A stretch of 64,000 bases of DNA, taken from the NCBI RefSeq assembly GCF_028681615.1, contig NZ_JAQUHV010000001.1, positions 310,001 through 374,000 on the forward strand. The letters run 5' to 3'. The notes beneath the pieces are model-generated. The model saw only the letters and a list, made by a program, of their open reading frames with translations, made no database searches and was not told the DNA's origin. Origin of the DNA: Sulfuricurvum sp. (lineage in GTDB: Bacteria; Campylobacterota; Campylobacteria; Campylobacterales; Sulfurimonadaceae). A program made the translations under genes and the position numbers. This document shows, in pieces, positions 36,831-45,763 of this stretch; the first letter of the stretch is position 1; each line of letters starts with the position of its first letter.

Positions 36831-37839
36831 TCTGCTCCATCTGGATCTTCTAAACGAGGGAAGAGTCCTCCTTGCCTTCTCGGGAGGGGTCGATTCAACC
36901 GCCCTATTCCATCTGCTCTGTGAGCATAAAATCGCTTTCGACATTGCACACGTTAACTACCATATGCGCGAAAACAGTGATGCTGAAGAAGCAAGTGCGA
37001 TCGCTTTAGCCCAAAAACACTCGATGCAATGCCATCTCCATTCCTGCCGTCTCGGCGGTGCCAATTTTGAATCCCGTGCCCGTGACGAGCGGTACCGATT
37101 TTTTAACTATCTGATGAGCAAACACGGATACACCTATCTCCTCACCGCACATCAGCTCAATGACCGTCTGGAATGGCTTATGATGCAGATGTGTCGCGGA
37201 TCTGGGCTGCCTGAAATGCTGGGGATCCGATCACACGACAAACGTGACGGAATAGAAATTTTACGCCCCCTGCTCGAGTGGGACCGTGAATCGATCGAAG
37301 CGTATCTGCACCGGCACAGCATCCCTCACCATATCGATGAGAGCAATGCGGATGAACGCTATACCCGTAATTTTTTTCGTCACCGTTTCAGTGCTCCTAT
37401 GATGCGTGAATACCGGGATGCGATTCGTCGAAGCTTCCGTTATCTGGAAGAAGATAACGACGCATTGATAGAAACAATGGACTTTACAACCATAGATCAG
37501 CTCTCCTATGCCCATAATCCATCCTCCCTCCGTTCCCTTCTCTACGGTATTGATACGTTTTTTAAAACGAACGGATATCTGTTAAGCCAACATGACAAAG
37601 AAGCATTAAAAGGGGGAGGAGAACACATTATCGGAAGACGTTTTGTTGTCTCTATTGATACAAACTATACGTTTATTGCTCCGTATGAGCATAGTGTTGT
37701 CATGGATAAAGGGTTTAGAGAAGAGTGCAGAGAGTTAAAGATCAGTTCAAAACTGCGAGGCTACCTTTACGGTGCCCCGAGGGCATATGATGTTATGCGT
37801 CGATTAAAAGGCGCTCTAACACCTCTTCGATTCGACTGA
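36823..37839 (+). CDS. tilS: tRNA(Ile)-lysidine synthase
   Basis: Modifies C34 of the CAU-anticodon tRNA-Ile to lysidine so it reads AUA; essential. 338 residues. PP-loop SGGVDS at 20-25, the HVNYHMRENSDAEE block at about 45-58, LTAHQLNDRLEWLMMQM near 107 and the RNFFRHR block near 185. The C-terminal TilS domain is short, as in other Campylobacterota. It overlaps rimO by 8 bases. Its last 47 bases run convergently into the 3' end of lon. Confidence 0.94.
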   Translation: MSDLLHLDLLNEGRVLLAFSGGVDSTALFHLLCEHKIAFDIAHVNYHMRENSDAEEASAIALAQKHSMQCHLHSCRLGGANFESRARDERYRFFNYLMSKHGYTYLLTAHQLNDRLEWLMMQMCRGSGLPEMLGIRSHDKRDGIEILRPLLEWDRESIEAYLHRHSIPHHIDESNADERYTRNFFRHRFSAPMMREYRDAIRRSFRYLEEDNDALIETMDFTTIDQLSYAHNPSSLRSLLYGIDTFFKTNGYLLSQHDKEALKGGGEHIIGRRFVVSIDTNYTFIAPYEHSVVMDKGFREECRELKISSKLRGYLYGAPRAYDVMRRLKGALTPLRFD

Positions 37840-40216
37840 CACCGATAATCTCGATTGCCCCTTTTACTTCATCCGGGATATCGTTCAAATCGCGATCATA
37901 ATTTTTTTGTGGAATCAATGCCAATTTCATCCCGGCACGATGCGCCGCAATCAATTTTTCTTTGAGTCCGCCGATCGGAAGGACATTTCCGGTGAGGGAC
38001 ACTTCACCGGTCATCGCGATATCAGCACGTACTTTTTTGTTAGCCAAAATAGATGCAATAACCGTGGACATTGCAATCCCCGCACTCGGACCGTCTTTAG
38101 GTGTAGCACCATCCGGAACATGCACATGCAGATCAAAGCGCTTATACACTTCACTCGCATCGAGCGGAGTATCACTTTCCCTCTCAGCAGGTGAAAGAGG
38201 GATGATCGAATGATCCACACTGATTTTCCCTTCATCGATTAACGTTTTAACGACAGAAAGTGCAATTCGGGCTGACTCTTTCATCACATCACCCAAACTA
38301 CCTGTAAGCTGGAGCGTTCCTTTCCCGTTAATGCGAATTGCCTCGATTTTCAGAACATCTCCGCCGACTGCCGTCCAAGCGAGCCCGTTAACGACACCGA
38401 TTCGGTCAACATGGTCGGTACGGTCGATCTCAAAAATCGTTTTTTCCAAAAAGTCTTTAAGATTTTTCAAACTCACATTGACTTTTTGAGTCGTCGGCTC
38501 TTCGAGAATCTTTTTCGCCGCTTTACGGACGATATCCGCCACACGGCGGCGAAGGTTACGGACTCCCGCCTCACGGGTATGTTTTTCGATCACTTCAGCC
38601 AAAGCCGTTTTCGAAATGGACAGTTCGCTCGGTTTAAGCCCGTGCTTTTTCAACTCTTGGGGAATCAAATATTGTTTTGCGATTTGGAATTTCTCCTGCG
38701 GCGTGTAACTGCTCACAGAGATAAATTCCATACGGTCGCGCAACGGTCCCGGAATCTGTCCTACATCATTTGCCGTAGCGATAAAAATCGCTTTGGAAAG
38801 ATCGAGATTGAAATTGAGATAATAATCTCTAAAATGGGTGTTTTGTTCCGGATCGAGAATTTCGAGCAATACCGCCGTCGGATCGCCGCGATGGGATTTT
38901 GCCACTTTATCGATCTCATCGAGGACAATGACCGGATTCATTTTTTTCGCTTCGATAACCCCTTGAACAATACGCCCCGGCATCGCACCTATGTAAGTAC
39001 GGCGATGTCCACGCAATTCATTGACATCTTCGAGTCCACCCAATGCAATCCGCACCAACGGCCGTTTAAGCGCTGTTGCAATGGAATTGGCCAACGAGGT
39101 TTTACCGACACCCGGAGGGCCCGCAAAACAAAGGATCGCACCGCGTCCCTCTTTATCGGCAATTCCGCGCAGCTCCAGAAGCTCTTTGACCGAGAAAAAT
39201 TCTAAAATACGCTCTTTCGGTTTTTTGAGAGAGAAGTGATCTTTGTTGAGCTGATTTTCGACATCGTGAATATTGAGCGGTTTTTTCGACTCTTCACCGT
39301 ACGGGATTTCCAATACCCATTCAAGATAGGTCTGAATCATCCCAGCATCAGCACTGTCAGGGTGCATACGGGCAAAACGTTCCAACTGTTTGTTGATCTC
39401 TTTATACGCATCCGGATGCATTTTCTCTTTTTTGGCTTCGAGCTTTTTACGGAATTCTTCGATCTCTTCGTCACGATGGGTATCGGTGCCAAGCTCTTTT
39501 TGGATCTGTTTGAGCTGCTCTTTGAGGAAATACTCTTTGTTCACCTTTTCAATACGAGTGTGTACTTTTGAACGGATCTCTTTTTGAAGCTTATTCGCTT
39601 CGGTCTCTTCGATCAATTCATCGATTAGCATCAAAAAGCGTTTTTCAGGATCACGCTCGATAAAGAGTTTGTACGCATTCTCTTTCTTGATTTTAATCGA
39701 ACTGCAAATGAGATCGACGATTCGGTTATACTCGTGATTTTCTTCGATCGTACGGAGCAAATCGGGAGGGAAATAATTACTTACCTGCGACAAAGCACGG
39801 ACTTTTTCGCGTAGTACTTCCAAAATCGCATCCATCTTCAGCTCATTCACTGCATGTGATGCAATCAAATCGACATGAGCACGTAACGGATTATCATTGA
39901 CCATTTCGATTACATGCCCTCGGGCAAGCCCTTGGAACAATACTTTAATCCGCCCGTCAGGCAGAACTACTTTACGCATGATCGAACCGATGACTCCGGC
40001 ATCGTAAATCGAGCCGCCCTCGCGTTCTCCTTCATGTTCCGGTTTTACCGGGCATACAATAACGAGAGAATTATTTTCAATCGCTTCGGCTGCCGCAGCA
40101 ATATTTTTTTCATCGTTCAAAAAGAGCGGTGAAATCATAAATGGGTATAGAAAAAGCTCATCTTCCGCAATAACCGGTAGATTTGTCGGAAAAGAGCTGT
40201 AGTTACTAAGTTGCAT
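37793..40216 (-). CDS. lon: ATP-dependent protease Lon
   Basis: Cytoplasmic AAA+ serine protease for misfolded and regulatory proteins. 807 residues. The N-terminal substrate domain is about 1-200, coiled coil 200-290, Walker A GPPGVGKTS near 365, and Walker B IVLDEIDK. The protease domain carries Ser711 (DGPSAGIAM) and Lys754, which are 43 residues apart as in E. coli. No CIRCE or HrcA-type operator was seen upstream. The 3' end overlaps convergent tilS by 47 bases. It is 19 bases downstream of bamD. Confidence 0.97.
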   Translation of the reverse strand: MQLSNYSSFPTNLPVIAEDELFLYPFMISPLFLNDEKNIAAAAEAIENNSLVIVCPVKPEHEGEREGGSIYDAGVIGSIMRKVVLPDGRIKVLFQGLARGHVIEMVNDNPLRAHVDLIASHAVNELKMDAILEVLREKVRALSQVSNYFPPDLLRTIEENHEYNRIVDLICSSIKIKKENAYKLFIERDPEKRFLMLIDELIEETEANKLQKEIRSKVHTRIEKVNKEYFLKEQLKQIQKELGTDTHRDEEIEEFRKKLEAKKEKMHPDAYKEINKQLERFARMHPDSADAGMIQTYLEWVLEIPYGEESKKPLNIHDVENQLNKDHFSLKKPKERILEFFSVKELLELRGIADKEGRGAILCFAGPPGVGKTSLANSIATALKRPLVRIALGGLEDVNELRGHRRTYIGAMPGRIVQGVIEAKKMNPVIVLDEIDKVAKSHRGDPTAVLLEILDPEQNTHFRDYYLNFNLDLSKAIFIATANDVGQIPGPLRDRMEFISVSSYTPQEKFQIAKQYLIPQELKKHGLKPSELSISKTALAEVIEKHTREAGVRNLRRRVADIVRKAAKKILEEPTTQKVNVSLKNLKDFLEKTIFEIDRTDHVDRIGVVNGLAWTAVGGDVLKIEAIRINGKGTLQLTGSLGDVMKESARIALSVVKTLIDEGKISVDHSIIPLSPAERESDTPLDASEVYKRFDLHVHVPDGATPKDGPSAGIAMSTVIASILANKKVRADIAMTGEVSLTGNVLPIGGLKEKLIAAHRAGMKLALIPQKNYDRDLNDIPDEVKGAIEIIGVSRIEEVLERLLIDA

Positions 40217-40235
40217 TAAAAAAATTCCTTAAATC

Positions 40236-40955
40236 TTATTTGCTCTCATTGTCTTCCATTGAGATGACACTGCGTGTTTTCGGGATCATAAAATCATACC
40301 AGCTGCTGCTGCCGTCCCCTTCGAACATTTCACGGTACCATGGAATATTCGCAGTGACCACTTCATCCGGTTTAATCCATGTGACCGGAGCCATAGAACG
40401 ATAATAAACCGCACCTTTTGGTTTATCCAAACGTTCGTACAATTGGGCGATCTGTTCATCGAGCACCCCACGAGCGAGTTGCAATTGTGTTTCCATCGTG
40501 TTGACTTGAGAAATATAGATCGAATAGGGATAATTCATTTTGAATGTATCAACCCCTTTTAGGGTCTCATCGATCAGCCCTTGATCCCGTCCAGGATTCG
40601 GCAACGCCAAAAATTTTGCTTTGACTTTCAAAAACTCGGCAAACTCACGTCCCTCTGGAGTTGCATAACGTCGGATATACTCATCTAAAAAGTGCTCGGC
40701 TAATAAATATTCATCATGCGCCATATGCGCCTGCGCCATAATCATCGTCGCTTCTGCCAAAAATGGAGACCCAATATGTTCACTTTGCAGGGAACTAAAA
40801 TAGCTGTCCGCTTTTTCCAAATTCCCATTGGAAACCGACGTAACCATTTTTTCATACCAATATTCTGCCGGTTTGTTATACTCTTCCACTTCTTTACTGC
40901 CGCATCCGGTCATTAGGATAAGGAGTGCCATCGCGACTAACCACGTTTTAATCAT
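40236..40955 (-). CDS. bamD: Outer membrane assembly lipoprotein BamD
   Basis: TPR lipoprotein of the BAM complex that inserts beta-barrels. 239 residues. Signal peptide with lipobox LMTGC, Cys18, then YNKPAEYWYEKMVTSVSNGNLEKADSYFSSLQSEH (core residues about 25-55) and tandem TPR-like helices to about 190. The EYLLAEHFLDEYIRRYATP and MNYPYSIY blocks are BamD-like. It is followed after 19 bases by lon in the same orientation, the common order in this class. It is divergent from fliW. Confidence 0.93.
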   Translation of the reverse strand: MIKTWLVAMALLILMTGCGSKEVEEYNKPAEYWYEKMVTSVSNGNLEKADSYFSSLQSEHIGSPFLAEATMIMAQAHMAHDEYLLAEHFLDEYIRRYATPEGREFAEFLKVKAKFLALPNPGRDQGLIDETLKGVDTFKMNYPYSIYISQVNTMETQLQLARGVLDEQIAQLYERLDKPKGAVYYRSMAPVTWIKPDEVVTANIPWYREMFEGDGSSSWYDFMIPKTRSVISMEDNESK

Positions 40956-41023
40956 TGTTAAACCTACATTTTTTAATTATGGGGCTATTTTACCGTAAAG
41001 TAATTAAACACCTCTGCCATAAG

Positions 41024-41053
41024 TTGAAACTTTTTACTTTCATGTGTTAAAAT
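41024..41053 (+). promoter_or_regulatory. Promoter for fliW-proC
   Basis: TTGAAA at 41024-41029, an 18-base spacer and TAAAAT at 41048-41053 preceded by TGTGT. A sigma70-type signal in the 126-base divergent gap between bamD and fliW; no sigma28 or sigma54 motif was seen, so fliW looks constitutively expressed. Confidence 0.55.
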
Positions 41054-41081
41054 CAGACCATTATGATACAAGAAGGTAGTT

Positions 41082-41471
41082 ATGCAGTTTGATTTAAAGC
41101 TTCCGTTGCTCGGTTTCGAAACGGTCTCCAAGATGGAACTCCAAAAAATAGACGAAATATTTTTACGTCTTGAAAGTATTGGAGAAGGACCATCCTTTAC
41201 CCTTATCAACCCTTTTGCCTTGCGTGAATACTCTTTTGACATCCCCTCATCGCTTCAGGCATTAATGGGAATTACCCCCGAGAGCAATTTGCTCATTTAT
41301 AATATCATGATATTGCAGACACCGATTGAAAAATCAACCATCAATTTTGTCGCTCCGCTCATTTTCAATACGGACAATCAAACAATGGCACAAATCATCA
41401 TCGATAACCGAGCCGATTTCGGAATTGCAGACCCGATTAAAAATTATCTCAAAGGCTCAGACAATGTCTAA
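41082..41471 (+). CDS. fliW: Flagellar assembly factor FliW
   Basis: Binds flagellin and antagonises CsrA, coupling flagellin translation to assembly. 129 residues, the standard length. Family blocks include FETVSKMELQKIDEIFLRLES, FTLINPFALREYSFDIP, YNIMILQTPIEKSTINFVAPLIFN and AQIIIDN (the last two are the most conserved). AGAAGG lies upstream of the ATG. Its stop overlaps proC by 8 bases. CsrA is not in the window. Confidence 0.95.
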   Translation: MQFDLKLPLLGFETVSKMELQKIDEIFLRLESIGEGPSFTLINPFALREYSFDIPSSLQALMGITPESNLLIYNIMILQTPIEKSTINFVAPLIFNTDNQTMAQIIIDNRADFGIADPIKNYLKGSDNV

Positions 41472-42225
41472 ATCCATCACCTTTGTCGGCAACGGTAAAA
41501 TGGCTTTGGCCCTCGCCAAAGGGTTATGTGAAGCCAATGTGATTGAAGTGATCGGTCGTAGCATGGGTGCAATGGAACAGTTTGAACGAGAACTCAGAGC
41601 CCCCGTCAAAAAAACACTCTACAGTTCTGCAGATATTACCAATAAAACGGTCATCTTATGTGTTAAACCTTCTAACCTCAGTGAAGTTGCTCCGCTTCTC
41701 AAAGGGACAGCGCAAACACTCTATTCGGTTTTAGCCGGAACGCCTCTTTCAGCCCTTAAAAGCATCCAAGCGCACCATTACTGTCGTGCTATGCCCAATC
41801 TTGCTGCTGAAGCCGGTGCATCTATGACATCATTGGTCGGAGACGATGAGATTTCTGCCAATGCTATCGCTTTGTTTAATACCATCGGCACAACACTATG
41901 GCTAAACAGCGAAAAAGAACTGGACATTGCTACCGCCCTTGCCGGAAGCGGCCCAGCATATCTGGCTTTGATCGCCGAAGCACTCTGCGACGGAGCCGTA
42001 CGAGAAGGATTAAAACGCGACGATGCGATGGTGTTGATGCGAGGGCTCTTTGATGGGTTCGGCAAACTGATCCAAACCGTTCATCCCGCCATTTTAAAAG
42101 ATAATGTTATGAGCCCGGGCGGTACAACGGCTGCCGGGTACGGTGCGCTGGAAAAAGGAAATGTTCGCGAAGGGTGCATGGAAGCGATCCGTGCCGCTCA
42201 TGGCAGAGCCAAAGAGATGAAGTAA
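41464..42225 (+). CDS. proC: Pyrroline-5-carboxylate reductase
   Basis: Final step of proline synthesis, NAD(P)H-dependent. 253 residues from the ATG at 41464; the frame upstream to 41326 is a shadow of fliW. N-terminal dinucleotide site TFVGNGKMALALAKGL (about 5-20), ILCVKPSNLSEVAPLL, HYCRAMPNLAAEAGASMTSLVG, LAGSGPAYLALIAEAL, and the signature VMSPGGTTAAGYGALE near 217. It overlaps fliW by 8 bases and its stop is 6 bases from the convergent PilO-like gene. Confidence 0.96.
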   Translation: MSKSITFVGNGKMALALAKGLCEANVIEVIGRSMGAMEQFERELRAPVKKTLYSSADITNKTVILCVKPSNLSEVAPLLKGTAQTLYSVLAGTPLSALKSIQAHHYCRAMPNLAAEAGASMTSLVGDDEISANAIALFNTIGTTLWLNSEKELDIATALAGSGPAYLALIAEALCDGAVREGLKRDDAMVLMRGLFDGFGKLIQTVHPAILKDNVMSPGGTTAAGYGALEKGNVREGCMEAIRAAHGRAKEMK

Positions 42226-42231
42226 GAACGT

Positions 42232-42750
42232 CTATTTCTTACTTTCTTTGCTATTATGGACTCGCATTGTAAAGCTTGAACGTATTTTGTCTCCGTCCCG
42301 TTCAAAATGAATCGGGAAATTTACTCCGATAATCCACTTGCTTTTATTGATATTTTCTAAAAATGTATAAAAACTTTGCGGTGACGTGATTTTGGACGTT
42401 GCGTTGACTTCGTACACTTTGAATGTGCCGTTACTGTCAAATGTCGTTACTTCAGTCAAATAGAGATCCGAAAACTCTTTTTTATACAACCGTTCAAATT
42501 GATCCGGATTAAAATGGGTATTAAATGCCGTAATAGTTTTGGCATTTTGGAGTTCAATCTCTTTGAGTCGACTTTCGGTATTATCAAACTTATTTTGTGC
42601 CAGTTCGAGTTGCTGAAACTCTTTTTTGCTCTCCAAACGAAGCGATCTGTATTCTTTTCCCTTCGGTATTAACAATAAGAATGAAAAGCCCACCACCGCA
42701 CATAAAAGGATGAATGAGAGGATCACCATATAGAGTGTTTGGCGATTCAT
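42232..42750 (-). CDS. PilO-like pilus/secretion platform protein
   Basis: 172 residues: an N-terminal membrane segment (about 8-29), a coiled-coil-prone helix (about 35-75, LRLESKKEFQQLELAQNKFDNTE) and a small alpha/beta domain (SKITSPQSFYTFLENINKSKWIIGVNFP), the PilO/GspM layout. Sequence identity is too low for a firm name. It is the last of three genes (PilM-, PilN-, PilO-like in transcription order) that overlap by 4 bases each. Confidence 0.6.
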   Translation of the reverse strand: MNRQTLYMVILSFILLCAVVGFSFLLLIPKGKEYRSLRLESKKEFQQLELAQNKFDNTESRLKEIELQNAKTITAFNTHFNPDQFERLYKKEFSDLYLTEVTTFDSNGTFKVYEVNATSKITSPQSFYTFLENINKSKWIIGVNFPIHFERDGDKIRSSFTMRVHNSKESKK

Positions 42751-43271
42751 TGTATCTCCTCAGCAGTATCTTCATCCAAATAATTCGAAGATACAAAACG
42801 ATACCACCCGTTTTCAATCGGATAGAAGCTTGTATAGGTTCGGTGGAAGATAGAACGCAATGGAGCATGTAGCATGTATTCATACGTATCTTTATTCGGT
42901 GTCATCCCGTATAAAATGAGTGACGATGCATCCAATTCCGCTTTATCCAAAGTGATATCGTCCGGAACCAAATCAAAAAGATTTTGGATACTCTCTTTCA
43001 TCACCGTATTTTCTGTTGTCACCTGATCGGCAGTTTTCACCTCTGCTTCAATCAATATGATTCGTTCTTCCATCTCATTGATTGCTTTGTTCAGTGCTGA
43101 TTGTTTTTGAGAGACACTTTCTCTCTCATACACGAAGGCATAGGTTTTATATTGTAAGAAAAGATACGTTCCCACCAACATCATGATTGTCACAATGAAA
43201 AAGAAAAGGACCAGACGCAATTCTCCACTGATGAGTCGTTTTGGGCGAGGAGAGATAAAACTGTGTCTCAC
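42747..43271 (-). CDS. PilN-like pilus/secretion platform protein
   Basis: 174 residues: a short basic cytoplasmic N-terminus (PRPKRLISGELR), one membrane helix (about 18-40), a coiled coil (about 50-90, QKQSALNKAINEMEERIILIEAEV) and a small periplasmic domain. This fits PilN or GspL C-terminal-type proteins, which pair with PilO. The position between PilM-like and PilO-like genes with 4-base overlaps supports the call. Confidence 0.58.
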   Translation of the reverse strand: MRHSFISPRPKRLISGELRLVLFFFIVTIMMLVGTYLFLQYKTYAFVYERESVSQKQSALNKAINEMEERIILIEAEVKTADQVTTENTVMKESIQNLFDLVPDDITLDKAELDASSLILYGMTPNKDTYEYMLHAPLRSIFHRTYTSFYPIENGWYRFVSSNYLDEDTAEEIQ

Positions 43272-44302
43272 AACCCCTCCTCTTCATCGATGGTGAGTGA
43301 TATCACTTCGTCAACAATATCTATACGGCGAATAAGAACATTTAAAAAGAGTTCTTCTTCCAAATATCGTTTTAAATCCGTACCACTCCCATATGCATCG
43401 GCAATGTAAACTGTTTCGACAAATCTATTTTTGCACTGCTCTCCCGCATAAAAATCTGAAAGTGTTTTTTCGATCAATTCGAAGCGGGCATAGTCATCGT
43501 TAAAACGGTCCAACTCCCCTTTGACTTCATCCGCATGAGGAGCAGATGCATGTTTTTCGATCGAAGTCGGGGCATCATCACTAAATTCGACAATCTCTTC
43601 AAGTGCATCCAAATCTTCAATATCACTCAAATCATCCAATTCATCGATGATGTCCAGATCGTCCAGACTTTCAATATCGTCGAGACTGATCCCTTTGTCG
43701 CGTTCTTCCTCTTCTTCGACACCGAGAGAAAAACCTGCCGGATTTCCCCCCTCTTCGACAATCATCGAAACGCTGTTTTGATGCATAGGATAATGGTGGG
43801 CGAATTCGAGTTTTCCCTCTTCGAAAAATCCGATACTGAACGAATCTTTCAGCGCAAGTGCATACAGGGCCAATCCCCCTGTAATTTTATCCGCAAAGAA
43901 ACGCTCGATGATTGAAAACGGTGAAAAAATAAAATCCAATCCCACCGGTGCAAACTCTTTTTGCAGCTCTTCCAGCTTTCGTTCAGAAGTATAGAGTGTC
44001 CATTTGTTATTGCGACAAACCGTTTTAGATCCATTGAGAAGATAATTATTCTCACGTGAAAAACATTCCGCTAAAGCCCCTTGATGAGGGGATGGATTTA
44101 ATAATGCCACATAGTGCAACGGAGATTCTTCGGTCTGCTTACGGACAAAAGAGAGGGTATCGTTTAAAGCGGAGTCTCCTTCATAATGTTTACTCTGTTT
44201 GTTGATAAGTTTTTTTTGTTTTTGGGTAACGACGCGTACATCATACGCACTGCCGTCATAAACAATAGCGATGAAAATTTTCTGATACAGCCAGCCGATC
44301 AC
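43268..44302 (-). CDS. PilM-like protein with acidic insert
   Basis: 344 residues, soluble. The first 190 residues and the last 80 could form the actin-like fold of PilM/GspL cytoplasmic domains (YQKIFIAIVYDGSAYDVRVV at the start, GLALYALALKDSFSIGFFEEGKLEFAHHYP in the middle). Between them, about residues 196-245, is a very acidic stretch made almost only of Asp, Glu, Leu, Ile and Ser. It overlaps the Xer-type recombinase gene by 4 bases at its start. The role in a pilus platform is inferred from gene order and layout. Confidence 0.55.
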   Translation of the reverse strand: MIGWLYQKIFIAIVYDGSAYDVRVVTQKQKKLINKQSKHYEGDSALNDTLSFVRKQTEESPLHYVALLNPSPHQGALAECFSRENNYLLNGSKTVCRNNKWTLYTSERKLEELQKEFAPVGLDFIFSPFSIIERFFADKITGGLALYALALKDSFSIGFFEEGKLEFAHHYPMHQNSVSMIVEEGGNPAGFSLGVEEEEERDKGISLDDIESLDDLDIIDELDDLSDIEDLDALEEIVEFSDDAPTSIEKHASAPHADEVKGELDRFNDDYARFELIEKTLSDFYAGEQCKNRFVETVYIADAYGSGTDLKRYLEEELFLNVLIRRIDIVDEVISLTIDEEEGL

Positions 44303-45150
44303 TGAGGATCCTCAGGAGAATGGCACAGTGGATGCGATTTGAGATAATGATCCATCTTTAGCGCGTTTCCCAATTTGGTATAAATCTGTGTCGTAGCCAT
44401 ACTTGCATGACCTAATAATTCGCTAACATCGGCAATACGCGCACCATTGTTTAACAGCTCAGTAGCATACGAATGACGCAATTGATGAGGAGTCACTTTT
44501 AGTCCAACCTTTGCGAATGCCTTGGTAATCATATATCTTAGACTATTTTCGCTTAATTTTTCACCTTCAAGCTCAAAAACGTATGCTTTGGAAGGGGACA
44601 CTCTTTGGTAAGCCATTAGCATAGACACAATATCTCCAAGCATCGGGACATCCCGTTCTTTGTCCCCTTTTCCCCGAATACGACACCATTCGCCTGAGAT
44701 ATCATCTACTCTCAAATGGGCAAGCTCAGAGATTCTAAGTCCCATTGTATAGAGCATTGTAATCGCCAATTGTGTCATTGGATCGGCGTTCTGTAATGCA
44801 TGGACAATGTGTTCATGTGATATCGGTTTAGGGAGTGTTTTCGGAGTTTTTACACTCTCGTCTCCGCGTAATTCTACCGTTTTATTTTGAGATCGGAGGT
44901 ATTTGACAAAACTGCGGATCGCACTGAGTTTTGCGGCGATTGTTTTGGATTTTAAAGGTGCGATACGAAGTCGAAGCGGCATCAGATTGATCATGAGTAT
45001 GCCTGCTTCATCGTGTATTTCAGCATACATGAGCATCTCTTCAATCGCATCATGATAACTTCGAATCGTGAGAGACGAATATCCCCGTATTCCGTCAAGA
45101 TATTTTAAAAATTCTTCTTTTGCACGATGCAGTTCATTTTCAGAAGACAT
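44299..45150 (-). CDS. Xer-family tyrosine recombinase
   Basis: Site-specific recombinase of 283 residues, probably for chromosome dimer resolution. N-terminal SAM-like core-binding domain (about 5-95); catalytic residues Arg139 (MGLRISELAHL), His222 and Arg225 (PHQLRHSYATELL), His248 (LLGHAS) and nucleophile Tyr257 (TTQIYTKL). It is a complete XerC/XerD-like enzyme. It may be the single Xer of this class (XerH-type), though it is shorter than H. pylori XerH. No flanking direct repeats, cargo or dif-like site were recognised, so nothing suggests a mobile integrase. Confidence 0.9.
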   Translation of the reverse strand: MSSENELHRAKEEFLKYLDGIRGYSSLTIRSYHDAIEEMLMYAEIHDEAGILMINLMPLRLRIAPLKSKTIAAKLSAIRSFVKYLRSQNKTVELRGDESVKTPKTLPKPISHEHIVHALQNADPMTQLAITMLYTMGLRISELAHLRVDDISGEWCRIRGKGDKERDVPMLGDIVSMLMAYQRVSPSKAYVFELEGEKLSENSLRYMITKAFAKVGLKVTPHQLRHSYATELLNNGARIADVSELLGHASMATTQIYTKLGNALKMDHYLKSHPLCHSPEDPQ

Positions 45151-45763
45151 GTTCCATCAATTTCTCTTTGATAACGGACTTTGCCGCTTCCATCTCCAGC
45201 CCTTCAAGATTGATCGGCTCACTTGCATAAAAATCGAGTGTTCCAAACGGTTTTGGAACTGTAAAGCGGTCCCAACTCGGTAATTGCCAATAGCGCGACG
45301 GCACACAGCTGTAGACGATGACCTTGGTTTTACGTTTTTGCGCCATAATCACCACTCCGTCGCTCATTTCATGCCGAGGTCCTTTCGGACCGTCGGGAGT
45401 GATACCGATATCGTATCCCTCATTCAATGATTTAAGGGCCTGTATCAATACTTTCGCGCCCCCGCGTGTGGTTGAGCCGTGAATTGTTCCGAGCTTAAAG
45501 TAGCGCATAATCCGTGCGATAATTTGGCCGTCAAAATGATCCGAAATGAGAACGTTTGCTTTGGGAGATGCACGAAACTGATAATAGAGATACGGCTGCA
45601 GTAGAAGATCCCCGTGCCAAAAGGCAAAAATCACGGGCTCAGATGGGACCACTGTAGGAAGATGAAACCGTTTTTTGTTTGTAAGATAAATAAAACGGAT
45701 CAACAGCGTTCCGATCGGCGGAATCAACCACAATGCCAAAGAGCGTAGAAAACGCTTACGCAA
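45140..45763 (-). CDS. DUF374-type lysophospholipid acyltransferase-like protein
   Basis: 207 residues with an N-terminal hydrophobic segment (about 8-27) and the DUF374/LPLAT layout: [17 protein letters not shown] (HGD in place of the acyltransferase HxxxxD region), [14 protein letters not shown] (His-x4-type motif near 93), [14 protein letters not shown] and [19 protein letters not shown]. The family is linked to lipid A or phospholipid acylation, and the substrate is not known. It overlaps miaB (8 bases) and the recombinase gene (11 bases). Confidence 0.88.
   Translation of the reverse strand: MRKRFLRSLALWLIPPIGTLLIRFIYLTNKKRFHLPTVVPSEPVIFAFWHGDLLLQPYLYYQFRASPKANVLISDHFDGQIIARIMRYFKLGTIHGSTTRGGAKVLIQALKSLNEGYDIGITPDGPKGPRHEMSDGVVIMAQKRKTKVIVYSCVPSRYWQLPSWDRFTVPKPFGTLDFYASEPINLEGLEMEAAKSVIKEKLMEHVF

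Noticed and set aside
38411-39205. 264-residue open frame antisense to lon
   Set aside because: It lies fully within lon, whose AAA+ and protease motifs are intact; the frame has no recognisable domain or ribosome binding site and is a codon-bias shadow.
44299-45150. Integrase of a mobile element
   Set aside because: The recombinase is embedded in a housekeeping operon with overlaps on both sides, and no attachment repeats or cargo genes were seen.
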